Source of the DNA: Chloroflexota bacterium
Lineage (GTDB): Bacteria > Chloroflexota > Anaerolineae > Anaerolineales > Anaerolineaceae
Length of the DNA: 64,000 nucleotides
Reading direction: 5' to 3'
NCBI GenBank assembly: GCA_009773005.1
Contig: WOUT01000001.1
Span: forward strand, 125,389 to 189,388
Program-made: the position numbers and the translations under genes
Notes under the pieces: model-generated
Database searches by the model: none
What the model was told of the DNA's origin: nothing
What the model saw: only the letters and a program-made list of their open reading frames with translations
Shown here: positions 45,569-54,675 of the stretch, piece by piece
Layout of the letters: each line of letters begins with the position of its first letter
Numbering within the stretch: the stretch's first letter is position 1

Positions 45569-46318
45569 TTATTTAAGTTCTTTTAATAATCTCATAGCCA
45601 GGTTTGTACCTGCATCTTGTCGGTATACAGAAGAGGCCCATTGATCAGATGAATCTGCTAAAGCATTCTTAATCATAGTGATTAAATCGCCATTTACATC
45701 ACCGTCAAAGGCTGTGACAGGGTTATCTCCAAAACCGCCAAAAGTTATTCTTGTTCGACCTGTTTTCCATTTTGCCACCGCGCAGCAAATTGTTGGTTGA
45801 TCGTATGGACTGCGCCCCACTGACTCAAATACGACTTGCACGTCATTGTCAACTTTTATTTCAGAAATTAAAGCGGCCTTTTTCCAATCATGTCGTTTTG
45901 GCAGCCAATCTTCCAGAGATATACATATTTCACCAGGGAGCCACACAATTTGAGCATTAAGCGCTAACATTACTGTGAGAAGCGGAGATCGACCGTTTTC
46001 TGAAACAATTAGACCTGCAATTGTTCCCATTACACGTTGATTCTTTGAACACTGTATCTTTATCGCCTCAACTACAGAACGGTTATCCTGATAAAAAACG
46101 ATCATTTCTTCAAGTGTTGTTGTAGCGCCAATTACAGTTAAGGTTTCTATTATCTTGATGTAATTTAAGCCAATGGACTGCAAATCTACAACTGCTATGT
46201 CATCACTTCTTTTTGCGAGAGTCAAACCACCCCCCAATGGAATAGTAATTGGCTCGTTTCTTTGTAGCAATTCAACAGCTTCGCTAAGGGTTGCAGGTCT
46301 GAAGTACTCTAAAATCAT
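45569..46318 (-). CDS. XDH-family FAD-binding subunit (YgfM-like size)
   Basis: The 249-residue product starts MILEYFRPATLSEAVELL and has the FAD-binding GGGLTLAKRSDDIAVVDLQ and QRVMGTIAGLI regions of CO-dehydrogenase/XDH medium subunits. It is shorter than the usual 280-290 residues and close to YgfM of E. coli, which also neighbours xdhD. It is 19 bases before the 965-residue subunit gene and would complete that enzyme. The FAD-pocket sequence is quite divergent. Confidence 0.85.
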   Translation of the reverse strand: MILEYFRPATLSEAVELLQRNEPITIPLGGGLTLAKRSDDIAVVDLQSIGLNYIKIIETLTVIGATTTLEEMIVFYQDNRSVVEAIKIQCSKNQRVMGTIAGLIVSENGRSPLLTVMLALNAQIVWLPGEICISLEDWLPKRHDWKKAALISEIKVDNDVQVVFESVGRSPYDQPTICCAVAKWKTGRTRITFGGFGDNPVTAFDGDVNGDLITMIKNALADSSDQWASSVYRQDAGTNLAMRLLKELK

Positions 46319-46368
46319 TTCAATCCCTTTCTAATTTGCGCTCTGACCTCTAATGACTGAACTTGGGG

Positions 46369-47367
46369 TTATTTTTGTGCAAATGTATCAATCAGCAAAT
46401 GAACATCGCCGCCAACTGGATATAGAATGGGACATGTGCAACCATTATTAACGTACTCAGCAACTTTTTTCTTTGCCTCTTCAGGTGTACCTGAAGCGGT
46501 AATTTTTATGATCAATTCTTCTGGAACCAGATGCTTGGCTTTTGAGATCTGTTCATGAGTAGCCGGCCACCCCAAAATGGATTGAATTTTCTCAACAACA
46601 TCCATCGAAACGCCTGAAGCTTTTGCGATATGCGGCTGTTGTGCCAGGTACTGTGTCAATAATTCTCTGGTAGTATCGATTGCTTTGTCATGATCATTGT
46701 CAACCGAACAGACGATTAATTGAGGTCGATCTATAGCATCAATAGTCTTTCCACTCTTTTTTGCACCAGCAATGAGTAAATCCATTGCTTTATTGTTGTA
46801 TTCAGGCGGGACACAATAATTCAAAACAACCCCATCTGCTATTTCTCCAGTCATTTCCATCATGTTATCGCCTGTTGCGCCAATGTAAACAGGAACATTG
46901 CGAGGTTCTTTTCTACCATGGACAACATCAAGCTCAATTCCATAAACTTGTATAAATTCACCTTCAAAACTTACCCGTTCCATATTTAATAACCGCTTAA
47001 GAATCGTAATTGTTTCCTTCATTGCGGTTAATGGTTTCTTTCGATCGATTCCCACATTCTTGGCGAGAGGATCCCACCATGCGCCAATTCCACAGATGAT
47101 TCTATCTGGCGCTAAATCGTCCAGGGTTAAGAATGTTGATGCAAGTAACCCTATATTCCTTGTCCAGTTATTGATGACACCTGAACCCACCTTCAATTTT
47201 TCTGTTACGGCGGCATAGGCCGCCATAGGAACTATTGCATCCCGTACAAGCCGGCTTTCTGCTTGCCATACTGCTTCAAATCCTCGGCTTTCTGCGTATT
47301 TTACATATTCCAAACCATCCCTAAGCTCGTGGGCATCCTGCAGATACAAAGCGACTCTTTGCTTCAT
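46369..47367 (-). CDS. LLM-family F420-dependent oxidoreductase (Mer-like)
   Basis: The protein is a luciferase-like monooxygenase-family TIM barrel: [79 protein letters not shown]. This pattern is nearest to F420-dependent methylenetetrahydromethanopterin reductase and its bacterial relatives. The ATG at 47367 with GGAGGA just upstream is preferred over the track's TTG and gives 332 residues. Its position directly before cofC, cofD and cofE supports use of F420. The substrate is not known. Confidence 0.83.
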   Translation of the reverse strand: MKQRVALYLQDAHELRDGLEYVKYAESRGFEAVWQAESRLVRDAIVPMAAYAAVTEKLKVGSGVINNWTRNIGLLASTFLTLDDLAPDRIICGIGAWWDPLAKNVGIDRKKPLTAMKETITILKRLLNMERVSFEGEFIQVYGIELDVVHGRKEPRNVPVYIGATGDNMMEMTGEIADGVVLNYCVPPEYNNKAMDLLIAGAKKSGKTIDAIDRPQLIVCSVDNDHDKAIDTTRELLTQYLAQQPHIAKASGVSMDVVEKIQSILGWPATHEQISKAKHLVPEELIIKITASGTPEEAKKKVAEYVNNGCTCPILYPVGGDVHLLIDTFAQK

Positions 47368-47387
47368 AGTTCCTCCATACAAAATAT

Positions 47388-48008
47388 TTATACTGTGATT
47401 TTTTTGATATTGTTTTCAATTTCTTTTAACAGGATCAAGTCTTCAGGTAGATCGAGATCAAGCCCAAGCACTTCTGACTCAACAATTTGTACGCGCGCAC
47501 CAGCTTTTTCAGCCGCAGCCCTGTGAATATTAAACGATCCTGGACCGTAACAAAACTCAATCAATTCTGCTGGATTAATGTATAAAGCATTGGTTCCGTC
47601 TTTCCTTCGATCTGGAGCGATAATTACTTCTGGTGGAGTGCTTGCGTTACCAATAAACTGTCTGACATGTTCAGGTTTTACGAGAGGAAGATCAGCAGGT
47701 AACACTAGAATTTCATTTGCGTGATATGCTTTTGCTACCATCGAAGCTCTTCTTAATGCAGTATTTAATTCAGGGCTTCCATCCTCTAATACAGTTCTGG
47801 CTGAAAATTCTCTGGCAATGGCAAGAGCAGAAGGATCACGACTTACTACCAATACTGTGTCAATTTCCTCCAGCGCTTTTAAGGTTTTCAATGTATTTAT
47901 TAACATTGATTGATTCAATGCTGTTCGTTCGTCTTCATTCAATATACTTGATAACCGTGATTTCCCTCTTTTTAGTGGTTTTACAGGAATAATCGCCCAA
48001 AGCGTCAT
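47388..48008 (-). CDS. cofC: 2-phospho-L-lactate (or PEP) guanylyltransferase CofC/FbiD
   Basis: CofC activates 2-phospholactate, or in many bacteria phosphoenolpyruvate, with GTP for F420 assembly and releases PPi. The 206-residue product starts [20 protein letters not shown], as in the family, and has [14 protein letters not shown] and [19 protein letters not shown]. It overlaps cofD by 4 bases. Whether it takes phospholactate or PEP cannot be read from this sequence. Confidence 0.92.
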   Translation of the reverse strand: MTLWAIIPVKPLKRGKSRLSSILNEDERTALNQSMLINTLKTLKALEEIDTVLVVSRDPSALAIAREFSARTVLEDGSPELNTALRRASMVAKAYHANEILVLPADLPLVKPEHVRQFIGNASTPPEVIIAPDRRKDGTNALYINPAELIEFCYGPGSFNIHRAAAEKAGARVQIVESEVLGLDLDLPEDLILLKEIENNIKKITV

Positions 48009-48955
48009 GTGGTTGATTCCTCTAAAATTTTTACTGCAAATCTAAAAACATCAGCCGCGAGCCTTTTTTTTGAACTTTCATTACTCATTATTGTATCAGT
48101 AACGAATGGAATTATACCCCACGAAGAAATTGTATCGCATTCATTTTGATTTTTTGTATCCAGAACATATCCTTTAATAATCTCTTTATAAATACGAGCT
48201 ACCTCAAAAGCTGAAGGAACAATCCCCAATTCAAAGAATATTTTCGCAGCTGGACCTTTTATGGCAGAATTTCCGACAATCGGGGAAACCGCAATAGTTG
48301 TTTTCTTACTGAGGATTTCTTTACAGTTCTCAACTTCCAATATTGGCATAATACTTAACCATGGGTTTGAAGGGCAAATCACCACGATATCAGCTTGGTT
48401 CAGTGCTTTTTTTGTTTCATTTGTGAGCTTGGCATTCTTAATACCTTCAAACTTATAATTTCGCAACTTTGGTCTAAATTGATGTTTTACAAAATATTCT
48501 TGGAATGGTAAATCGCCATATTCGTCAGTCTCAATAATTGTAGAGACTTTCTCGTTTGTCATAGGATAAACTATTGTTTTTACATCAAGTTTTTCACATA
48601 AGGTTTGGGTAACTTGGGTTAAATCTTGACCCAAGGCAAGTAATCTGGTCCGCTCTAGATGTAATGCCAAATCTTTATCACCAATTTGAAACCACGACAG
48701 TGAATCAAGTTTTATTAAAGATTTTAAACAATTCCAGGTGTCATCTTTTCGTCCCCATCCACTTGTTTGATTTGATAATCCTGCGAGTGTGTAGCAAATT
48801 GTATCGACATCTGGGCAAATTCTAAGTCCCAGGTGAGTGAAATCATCACCAGTATTAACAATTACGGTTAGATTCTCAGTGGGTAAATTATGGGCTAATC
48901 CCAATACTAGTTTAGCCCCGCCCACGCCACCAGCTAAAGCAACAACATTTTTCAT
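48005..48955 (-). CDS. cofD: 2-phospho-L-lactate transferase CofD/FbiA
   Basis: CofD transfers the activated phospholactyl or enolpyruvyl group onto the deazaflavin FO to make (dehydro-)F420-0. The 316-residue product shows ALAGGVGGAKLVLGLA, VNTGDDFTHLGLRICPDVDT, YTLAGLSNQTSGWGR and ICPSNPWLSIMPIL, all hallmark segments. It lies between cofC (overlap) and cofE (50 bases). Confidence 0.94.
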   Translation of the reverse strand: MKNVVALAGGVGGAKLVLGLAHNLPTENLTVIVNTGDDFTHLGLRICPDVDTICYTLAGLSNQTSGWGRKDDTWNCLKSLIKLDSLSWFQIGDKDLALHLERTRLLALGQDLTQVTQTLCEKLDVKTIVYPMTNEKVSTIIETDEYGDLPFQEYFVKHQFRPKLRNYKFEGIKNAKLTNETKKALNQADIVVICPSNPWLSIMPILEVENCKEILSKKTTIAVSPIVGNSAIKGPAAKIFFELGIVPSAFEVARIYKEIIKGYVLDTKNQNECDTISSWGIIPFVTDTIMSNESSKKRLAADVFRFAVKILEESTT

Positions 48956-49005
48956 AATTTTTATTACTTTTCTTTCTCAAGCAAAACAAATTTGTATAAT
49001 AGCGC

Positions 49006-49788
49006 TTATCGAAATAGGTCCAGTTCTTCTGGTCTTATCAATTCAGCAAGTGCCGCTTCCTGTAATTCATATGGAAATCCGCGTACATGAATACAAGGTG
49101 TACCTTCTGCTGCCTGACCCATTAATAGGGAAGCGCCTGCTGCCAATTCATCTGCCGCCCCTACTGTGGTAATTTTTAAGCGAAATCCGAATAAATCTTC
49201 CTGACCCCGCAAATCAACGACTCCAGGCAGGCCAGAAAGACCAATTGTTATACCCACAGTGCCATTTCTCCAGGCACGGCCGTGAGAATCAATGATCAGA
49301 ACACCTACACGAACTCTGTAGTATTCTTGTAAACGCATCCTGATTCCTTTTGCAGACTTGTCAGCATCTTCTGGAAGCAACAATACCCAGTTTTCGGAAT
49401 CTTCTCCAACTTGTACGACATTGGAATGGTCAATTCCAGCATTAGCACAAATAAAACCGTTTTTATGTTCAACGATCAGTGTATTATTTTTTGCTCTGAT
49501 AACTTTCTTACTTTCGCATAAAACAAGTTCAATGAATCGAGCGTCTTTTTGTGTAATTCTTGCCAGTTTGACTGCCTCTTTTGAAGGAATAATTTGTGAA
49601 TAATTAACCAATCTCCCTTCAGTTTTTGAGACAATTTTTTGCGCAAGAACGATTACGTCCCCGTCTTGTAATTTAATTGATTGGTTATTTAATGAATTGA
49701 TAAGAATCTCACTTAAATTATCCCCAATTTTTATGTTGGGAATATTTTCAAGTGATGTAAAAGTTAAGATTTTATTGGATGAACTCAC
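49006..49788 (-). CDS. cofE: Coenzyme F420-0:L-glutamate ligase CofE
   Basis: CofE adds gamma-linked glutamates to F420-0 using GTP. The 260-residue product has GDVIVLAQKIVSKTEGR, NAGIDHSNV, LIIDSHGRAWRNGTVGITIG and DLRGQEDLFG followed by the DELAAGASLLMGQAAEG block. It is the single-domain archaeal-type form. The extra nitroreductase-like domain of actinobacterial FbiB is absent. The GTG start is 2 bases after the npdG stop. Confidence 0.93.
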   Translation of the reverse strand: MSSSNKILTFTSLENIPNIKIGDNLSEILINSLNNQSIKLQDGDVIVLAQKIVSKTEGRLVNYSQIIPSKEAVKLARITQKDARFIELVLCESKKVIRAKNNTLIVEHKNGFICANAGIDHSNVVQVGEDSENWVLLLPEDADKSAKGIRMRLQEYYRVRVGVLIIDSHGRAWRNGTVGITIGLSGLPGVVDLRGQEDLFGFRLKITTVGAADELAAGASLLMGQAAEGTPCIHVRGFPYELQEAALAELIRPEELDLFR

Positions 49789-49790
49789 TC

Positions 49791-50456
49791 TTATGCTCGT
49801 TTGATACCGGTAATTTTTATTCCTGCAGTGTGTTCTCCAAATTCTTTGTTAATCCCGATTAAAATGGAAGTTAATCCTTCTGCGACAACTGAATTTTCAA
49901 TAGGGCCTGCATCCCAGCCAGTCATGCCAGCCCTTTCTACCAATTCCAAAACAATACTTCTCGCCTCTTTAGAGCTCCCGCATACTAAAACGTCGCAATC
50001 AATATCTTGGTCTGTCAGTAATTTTTCATAGGAGATGTTTTGAAATGCAGAAACTACCTGCACATTTTCTCCAAGTATTAATTTTGCTTCTTGAGCGGCA
50101 CTACCTGCGGGTGGCATTTGAACTCTTGTAACTTTAGGTGGAACCAATGGGACAGTAACATCAATTAATATTTTTTCCTTCAAGCACTCTTTTAAACTTT
50201 CCAATAATGCTTTATGTCCCGAAAATGGGATCGTTAAAACAGCAATGTCGCACCAATCAGCTGCCTGATGATTTTCCAGACCGGTGATCGCAACTTTAGC
50301 GTTTCCAACTAATTGGTTTAATTCATCTGCAACAATTTGGGCTTTCTCGACTTGCCTGGACCCGATGACTATCTCATATCCGGCTTTTGCCCATCGATAT
50401 GCAAGTCCTTTCCCTTCTTTTCCAGTACCACCTAATATTGCAATTCGATTTATCAT
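49791..50456 (-). CDS. npdG: F420-dependent NADP oxidoreductase
   Basis: This enzyme moves hydride between F420H2 and NADP. The 221-residue product starts MINRIAILGGTGKEGKGLAYRWA, the family Rossmann motif, then IVIGSRQVEKA for NADP phosphate binding. It continues with VLTIPFSGHKALL, VVSAFQNISYEKL and a C-terminal VAEGLTSILIGINK. Its place between cofE and the amidohydrolase suggests that it links F420 to cellular NADPH. Confidence 0.92.
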   Translation of the reverse strand: MINRIAILGGTGKEGKGLAYRWAKAGYEIVIGSRQVEKAQIVADELNQLVGNAKVAITGLENHQAADWCDIAVLTIPFSGHKALLESLKECLKEKILIDVTVPLVPPKVTRVQMPPAGSAAQEAKLILGENVQVVSAFQNISYEKLLTDQDIDCDVLVCGSSKEARSIVLELVERAGMTGWDAGPIENSVVAEGLTSILIGINKEFGEHTAGIKITGIKRA

Positions 50457-50477
50457 GCCTTAGTCCAATCTATATTT

Positions 50478-51824
50478 TCAAAATTGTCTCTCGTATCTTT
50501 TCCAAACTTCTTTTGAAAGCTCGCATGCGGTACTCGAAATTTTTTGCTCATCCAAAAAGACCAATTGTCTATCTTTCATAAGCAGTTTTCCATCTACTAT
50601 GGTTGTAGTCACCATGGAGTCTCTAAACCCAAATAAGATTTGCCAAGGCAGATTCCCGGTAGAAACTTCTGTGATTGGCGTATAATCCACAAGGATTAAA
50701 TCGGCTTTTGCTCCAATCTCGATCTTTCCTATTCTTGAACCATTGAAAAAGTGTGTGGCTAAATCGGAATTATTATAGACTGCCAAGTCAATTACAGAAG
50801 AGCCATTCATTCTGCGTGGATCTTGATTCCAAAGTTTGTGGGCAAGGTAACAAGTTCTCCATTCATCCCACATCGCATTTGAGAACCCGTCGTTACCCAT
50901 GCAAACTTTTACACCCATTCTTATCATAGAATCAATATCTGCCATCCCGACCGCATTATTCATGTTCGATCGAGGTTGGTGCGTGACCCATGTTTTTGTT
51001 TCTACCACTTGGGCAATTTCACGCATATCCATGTGGACGCCATGGACTACTATGGAATTTTCGCCTAAAAGTTCATGTTTATCTAACCGGTCGATTACGC
51101 GTAAACCTGTTTTTATGATGCTATCATATTCATCGACGCTATGCTCGGCAACATGAATGTGAATTCCGAAATTATCGGGTAAAACACTCCTGCATTTCTT
51201 GAGTGTTTCCTCTGAAATTGTTAAGCTTGCGTGCAATCCAAATGTTGCAGAAACTTTGTTGTCAAAAACTTTATTGTTATTAACTTTTTGGATCATCCGT
51301 ACGTTTTCAGCAATCCCTTCATCGGCTTTACCGTACCCACCCCTGTCAGTTACCTCATAACAAACAACTCCTCTAAGTCCTGTATCGCGGAAAGCCTCCT
51401 CGATAATATCCAAAGACCCAGATATTGAATTAGGAGAGGCATGATGATCAAATAGTGTTGTCGTTCCATGTTTTATGGCATCGACCATACTAACAAGAGA
51501 AGAATACTTAATATCTTCGTTTGTTAAGGATTGGTCTAGTGGCCACCACAACTTTTGCAAAATTTCAGGAAAATCAGCGGGGGCAGATCCATGGATATTC
51601 ATTCCCCTTGAAAATGCTCCATAAAAATGCGTATGAGCACAGATCAAACCTGGCATTAAGAATTGCCCTTTTGCATCCAAAATTTCGTCAGTTGAATATT
51701 TTTCCAGCAAATCTTTTTGAAAACCGATATCTTGAATTATTGAATCCGAAATTCGAATTGCATGGTTATGCAAGATCTCGTTCGGTTTCCCCCATGTAAT
51801 AATTGTGGAATTAATAATCAGCAT
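50478..51824 (-). CDS. ssnA: SsnA-like amidohydrolase/chlorohydrolase
   Basis: The 448-residue product is a TIM-barrel amidohydrolase with metal-binding PGLICAHTHFYGAFSRG, HGTTTLFDHHASPNSISGSL, HIHVAEHSVDE and CMGNDGFSN. These segments, especially DHHASPN, match SsnA, whose gene sits next to ygfK, ygfM and xdhD in E. coli. The ATG follows GAGGT at 4 bases. As first gene of the operon it may deaminate or open an N-heterocycle (a guanine-like substrate). The exact reaction is not established for SsnA. Confidence 0.88.
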   Translation of the reverse strand: MLIINSTIITWGKPNEILHNHAIRISDSIIQDIGFQKDLLEKYSTDEILDAKGQFLMPGLICAHTHFYGAFSRGMNIHGSAPADFPEILQKLWWPLDQSLTNEDIKYSSLVSMVDAIKHGTTTLFDHHASPNSISGSLDIIEEAFRDTGLRGVVCYEVTDRGGYGKADEGIAENVRMIQKVNNNKVFDNKVSATFGLHASLTISEETLKKCRSVLPDNFGIHIHVAEHSVDEYDSIIKTGLRVIDRLDKHELLGENSIVVHGVHMDMREIAQVVETKTWVTHQPRSNMNNAVGMADIDSMIRMGVKVCMGNDGFSNAMWDEWRTCYLAHKLWNQDPRRMNGSSVIDLAVYNNSDLATHFFNGSRIGKIEIGAKADLILVDYTPITEVSTGNLPWQILFGFRDSMVTTTIVDGKLLMKDRQLVFLDEQKISSTACELSKEVWKRYERQF

Positions 51825-51839
51825 CGTTACCTCACATTT

Positions 51840-51869
51840 TTTGTAGTGTGTGAAGTAATTTTAACACAA
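51840..51869 (-). promoter_or_regulatory. Candidate promoter of the hydroxylase/F420 operon
   Basis: On the minus strand, TTGTGT (51864-51869) and TACAAA (51840-51845) are 18 bp apart. Transcription would start about 10 bases before the ssnA-like ATG, near its GAGGT box. The fit is moderate, but it is the only candidate in the 147-base divergent region. Confidence 0.4.
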
Positions 51870-51899
51870 AGCCCAATCTCTAATATTTTGTTTTTTATA

Positions 51900-51929
51900 T
51901 TGATTTTATATTGATATGGTAAATATAAT
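51900..51929 (+). promoter_or_regulatory. Promoter of the M20-peptidase operon
   Basis: TTGATT (51900-51905) and a perfect TATAAT (51924-51929) are 18 bp apart, with a second TATAAT at 51939. The leader would be about 35 nt and includes the AGGAG site before the TTG start. Confidence 0.55.
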
Positions 51930-51971
51930 AAAATGGAATATAATCGTTGAGTGTTAAAAAGGAGAATTAAT

Positions 51972-53366
51972 TTGGATACACGCAGTTTCGCTCTTTCTTA
52001 TGCCGCCGAAAATCTTGAAAGTTCTTTGTTATTCCTTAAAGAGCTTATTAAGATTCCATCGGTGTCTACTGAATCTGAAAGATCTAAAGATGTTAGTAAT
52101 TGCGCCAACTTTATTGCTCACAGACTTACATCAATTGGAATTGAGCATGTCCAGGTATATGAAACCGCAAAACATCCAATAGTATACGGCGACCATCTAC
52201 ATGCTGGCTCAACCCAACCAACGATTTTAATTTATGGTCATTATGATGTACAGCCTGTTGATCCTCTCGAGCTCTGGAAAAATCCACCTTTTGAGCCAAC
52301 GAGAATTGGAGACAATCTGTTTGCCCGTGGCTCTTCTGATATGAAAGGACAATTAGTCGCATGTCTCTCGGCAGTAGATGCGATTATGAAAACCGGCAAA
52401 TTCCCGGTAAATATTAAATTCATCATCGAGGGCGAAGAGGAAATTGGCTCTCCAAGTATTAAGAAATTCCTGCAAGAAAAAAAAGACCTTCTTATTTCTG
52501 ACGTCGTTTTAAACCCTGATACTGGCATGATCGCCGCGGATATTCCTACGATCGTTTATGGACTACGTGGTTTGGCATATTTCGAAATTAGAGTTTTTGG
52601 GCCTGATCACGATTTGCACTCTGGCGCATATGGCGGTGTTGTTCACAATCCTGCCCAAGTGCTCTGTGATTTGGTTTCGGGAATGCACGATGCAGATGGC
52701 AGGGTTACATTACCAGGTTTTTACGACAGAGTTCTTCCGCTTTCAGATCAAGAACGTAAAGAATTAGCTCGTCTAAATATGGATGATAATTATTACTCAA
52801 ATCAGACCGGTACGAGTGGTGTTTGGGGTGAAAAAGGATATTCTTCTATTGAGCGAATTAGTTGCCGTCCGACACTTGAAGTTAACGGGTTCCTCTCCGG
52901 TTTCACTAGTCAAGGAGCAAAAACAATCATTCCCTCCAAAGCCATGGCTAAGATTTCGACTCGTTTGGTTCCAAATCAAAAACCAGAAGAGGTTAATATA
53001 CAATTGGTTTCTTATTTGGAAAAACATGCCCCCTCGACCGTTCGCTGGGAAGTGGAATTAATAAGCGACGGATTTCCGAGTATCTCAGACATTAATTTGC
53101 CTGAGACCCAAGCTCTGGCTTCTGCTCTTGAGATGATATGGGGAGTTAAACCTGTTTATAAACGTGAGGGAGGATCAGTTCCTGTTACTGCGGATATCCA
53201 ACAAATACTTGGAATTGATTCTGTTTTAACCGGTTTTGGTTTGCCAGATGACAATATCCATTCCCCAAATGAAAAATTGCATTTACCTACATGGCAAAAA
53301 GGAATTCTTGCTCTGGTCCATTTCTTTTTCAATGCGTCAAAAACAATCAAATTGGATATAAAATGA
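51972..53366 (+). CDS. M20-family metallopeptidase (dipeptidase)
   Basis: The product has the M20 co-catalytic zinc layout: YGHYDVQPVDP with metal His and the catalytic Asp two residues on, RGSSDMKG with the bridging Asp, EGEEEIGSPS with the general-base and metal Glu, NPDTGM, HSGAYGG for the dimer-domain His, and IHSPNEKLHL near the end. It is close to the carnosinase/CPG2-like dipeptidases of about 460 residues. The TTG at 51972 with AGGAG at 7 bases is preferred over the track's GTG (51951) and gives 464 residues. Confidence 0.9.
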   Translation: MDTRSFALSYAAENLESSLLFLKELIKIPSVSTESERSKDVSNCANFIAHRLTSIGIEHVQVYETAKHPIVYGDHLHAGSTQPTILIYGHYDVQPVDPLELWKNPPFEPTRIGDNLFARGSSDMKGQLVACLSAVDAIMKTGKFPVNIKFIIEGEEEIGSPSIKKFLQEKKDLLISDVVLNPDTGMIAADIPTIVYGLRGLAYFEIRVFGPDHDLHSGAYGGVVHNPAQVLCDLVSGMHDADGRVTLPGFYDRVLPLSDQERKELARLNMDDNYYSNQTGTSGVWGEKGYSSIERISCRPTLEVNGFLSGFTSQGAKTIIPSKAMAKISTRLVPNQKPEEVNIQLVSYLEKHAPSTVRWEVELISDGFPSISDINLPETQALASALEMIWGVKPVYKREGGSVPVTADIQQILGIDSVLTGFGLPDDNIHSPNEKLHLPTWQKGILALVHFFFNASKTIKLDIK

Positions 53367-54256
53367 ATCCTGATAAATTAAAACTGCCTTCATACGGCGG
53401 ACAAGCCTTGATTGAAGGCGTATTAATGAGAGGGTCAAAATACTTGGCGGTTGCCATGCGGGACCCCTCGGGATCAATTCAAATTAAAACAGAGAAACTT
53501 CAAGGGCTCTATACGTCAAGATTTGCCAAAATACCTTTTCTACGTGGATTGGTGATTCTTTGGGATGCGATTGGATTGGGCACAAAATATCTTACTATCT
53601 CCGCCAACCTACAAACTGGTGAAGATGAAAAAATTGAAGGTCCCGCGCTTGTCGGAACACTCTTTTTTTCTTTTTCGTTAGCAATAGTGCTGTTTTTTCT
53701 TGCTCCGGCTGGTGTTGCTGCATTAATTCAAAAATGGCTTATTATTGACTCATTTTCGACAAATATCATTGAGGGTGTTTTCCGTCTGGTTCTGGTTATC
53801 GGCTATATCTGGGCGGTTGGAAAAATACCAGATATCCGTCGTGTTTTTTCATATCACGGTGCTGAGCATAAAACCATTAACGCTTTTGAAGCAGGCGCCG
53901 AATTGACGCCTGAAAACGTTAAAGGTTTTTCTCTTCACCACCCACGATGTGGAACTGGATTTATTTTAATCCTGGTGATTTTTTCAGTCATCTTATTTAC
54001 ACTAATCGGCCCCCTGCCAAACATCGCAGTACGCTTGGTATCGCGGGTTGTACTCTTGCCGCTTTTAGTCATGTTTGCCTATGAATTTATAAGATTTACT
54101 GCCCGCCACCTCGATAACCGTTTTATTCGGCTACTTTCGAAGCCTGGAATGGCAATGCAAAGATTAACAACCTTTGAACCTTCGCTGGATATCATAGAAG
54201 TATCGATTGCGTCCTTTAATGCTATGTATCGACTTGAAAATTCTGAAGATCAATAG
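53363..54256 (+). CDS. DUF1385 membrane protein
   Basis: The 297-residue product (ATG at 53363, overlapping the preceding stop as ATGA) matches DUF1385: YGGQALIEGVLMRG, LRGLVILWDAIGLG, then membrane helices (about 95-150 and 205-250) around YHGAEHKTINAFE and HPRCGTGF. The function of this widespread family is unknown. The track's start at 53291 lies inside the peptidase gene and is rejected. Confidence 0.9.
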   Translation: MNPDKLKLPSYGGQALIEGVLMRGSKYLAVAMRDPSGSIQIKTEKLQGLYTSRFAKIPFLRGLVILWDAIGLGTKYLTISANLQTGEDEKIEGPALVGTLFFSFSLAIVLFFLAPAGVAALIQKWLIIDSFSTNIIEGVFRLVLVIGYIWAVGKIPDIRRVFSYHGAEHKTINAFEAGAELTPENVKGFSLHHPRCGTGFILILVIFSVILFTLIGPLPNIAVRLVSRVVLLPLLVMFAYEFIRFTARHLDNRFIRLLSKPGMAMQRLTTFEPSLDIIEVSIASFNAMYRLENSEDQ

Positions 54257-54259
54257 CTT

Positions 54260-54661
54260 ATGCAGATCCCGAATTTGAAATTTACTTTTCTCTTCGGTTT
54301 TTTAATTGGCATATTATTTTCCGGTATAGCCTTATTGATCATAAGCAACAGCACAGATTCTCACAAGATTAATAACAAGAATACTGATTTTTCAATTACT
54401 TTGAGTGCCAGTATTCCAATAATTCAATCAACTCCTCTTTTTTCAGAAACGAGGAATGAGGGTAAAATCAATATTAATTCTGCAGATATTGGTGTTCTTG
54501 AGGAATTGCCAGGTATTGGTCATGAAAAAGCTGCTGCAATTATTACTTTCCGCTCCAAGTATGGTCTTTTTTTAGACATCAACGAATTGCTTTATGTTCC
54601 TGGGATTGGGAAAAATCTGTTTGACAAAATCCGCGACTTAGTTACTACTGGTAATGAATGA
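54260..54661 (+). CDS. ComEA-like helix-hairpin-helix protein
   Basis: The 133-residue product has an N-terminal membrane helix (about 8-28), a short linker and two helix-hairpin-helix motifs (INSADIGVLEELPGIGHEKA, then INELLYVPGIGKNLFDKI), the DNA-binding unit of the competence receptor ComEA. The SLBB domain found in many ComEA proteins is missing, so it is a short form. DNA uptake is possible, but no comEC is adjacent. Confidence 0.85.
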   Translation: MQIPNLKFTFLFGFLIGILFSGIALLIISNSTDSHKINNKNTDFSITLSASIPIIQSTPLFSETRNEGKININSADIGVLEELPGIGHEKAAAIITFRSKYGLFLDINELLYVPGIGKNLFDKIRDLVTTGNE

Positions 54662-54675
54662 CATGAAGGAGAAAT

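Noticed and set aside
41360-45586. Many plus-strand ORFs (up to 262 residues) opposite the hydroxylase operon
   Set aside because: They are antisense shadows of long conserved minus-strand genes, with low-complexity Ser/Pro-rich translations and no family pattern.
35276-51824. Calling the operon a standard selenium-dependent molybdenum hydroxylase (SDMH) cluster
   Set aside because: XdhD-like, YgfM-like, MocA-like and SsnA-like genes fit, but YqeB, YqeC, YgfK and SelD genes are not seen, and F420 genes are foreign to that system. No in-frame selenocysteine codon interrupts the enzymes, and none would be expected for labile selenium.
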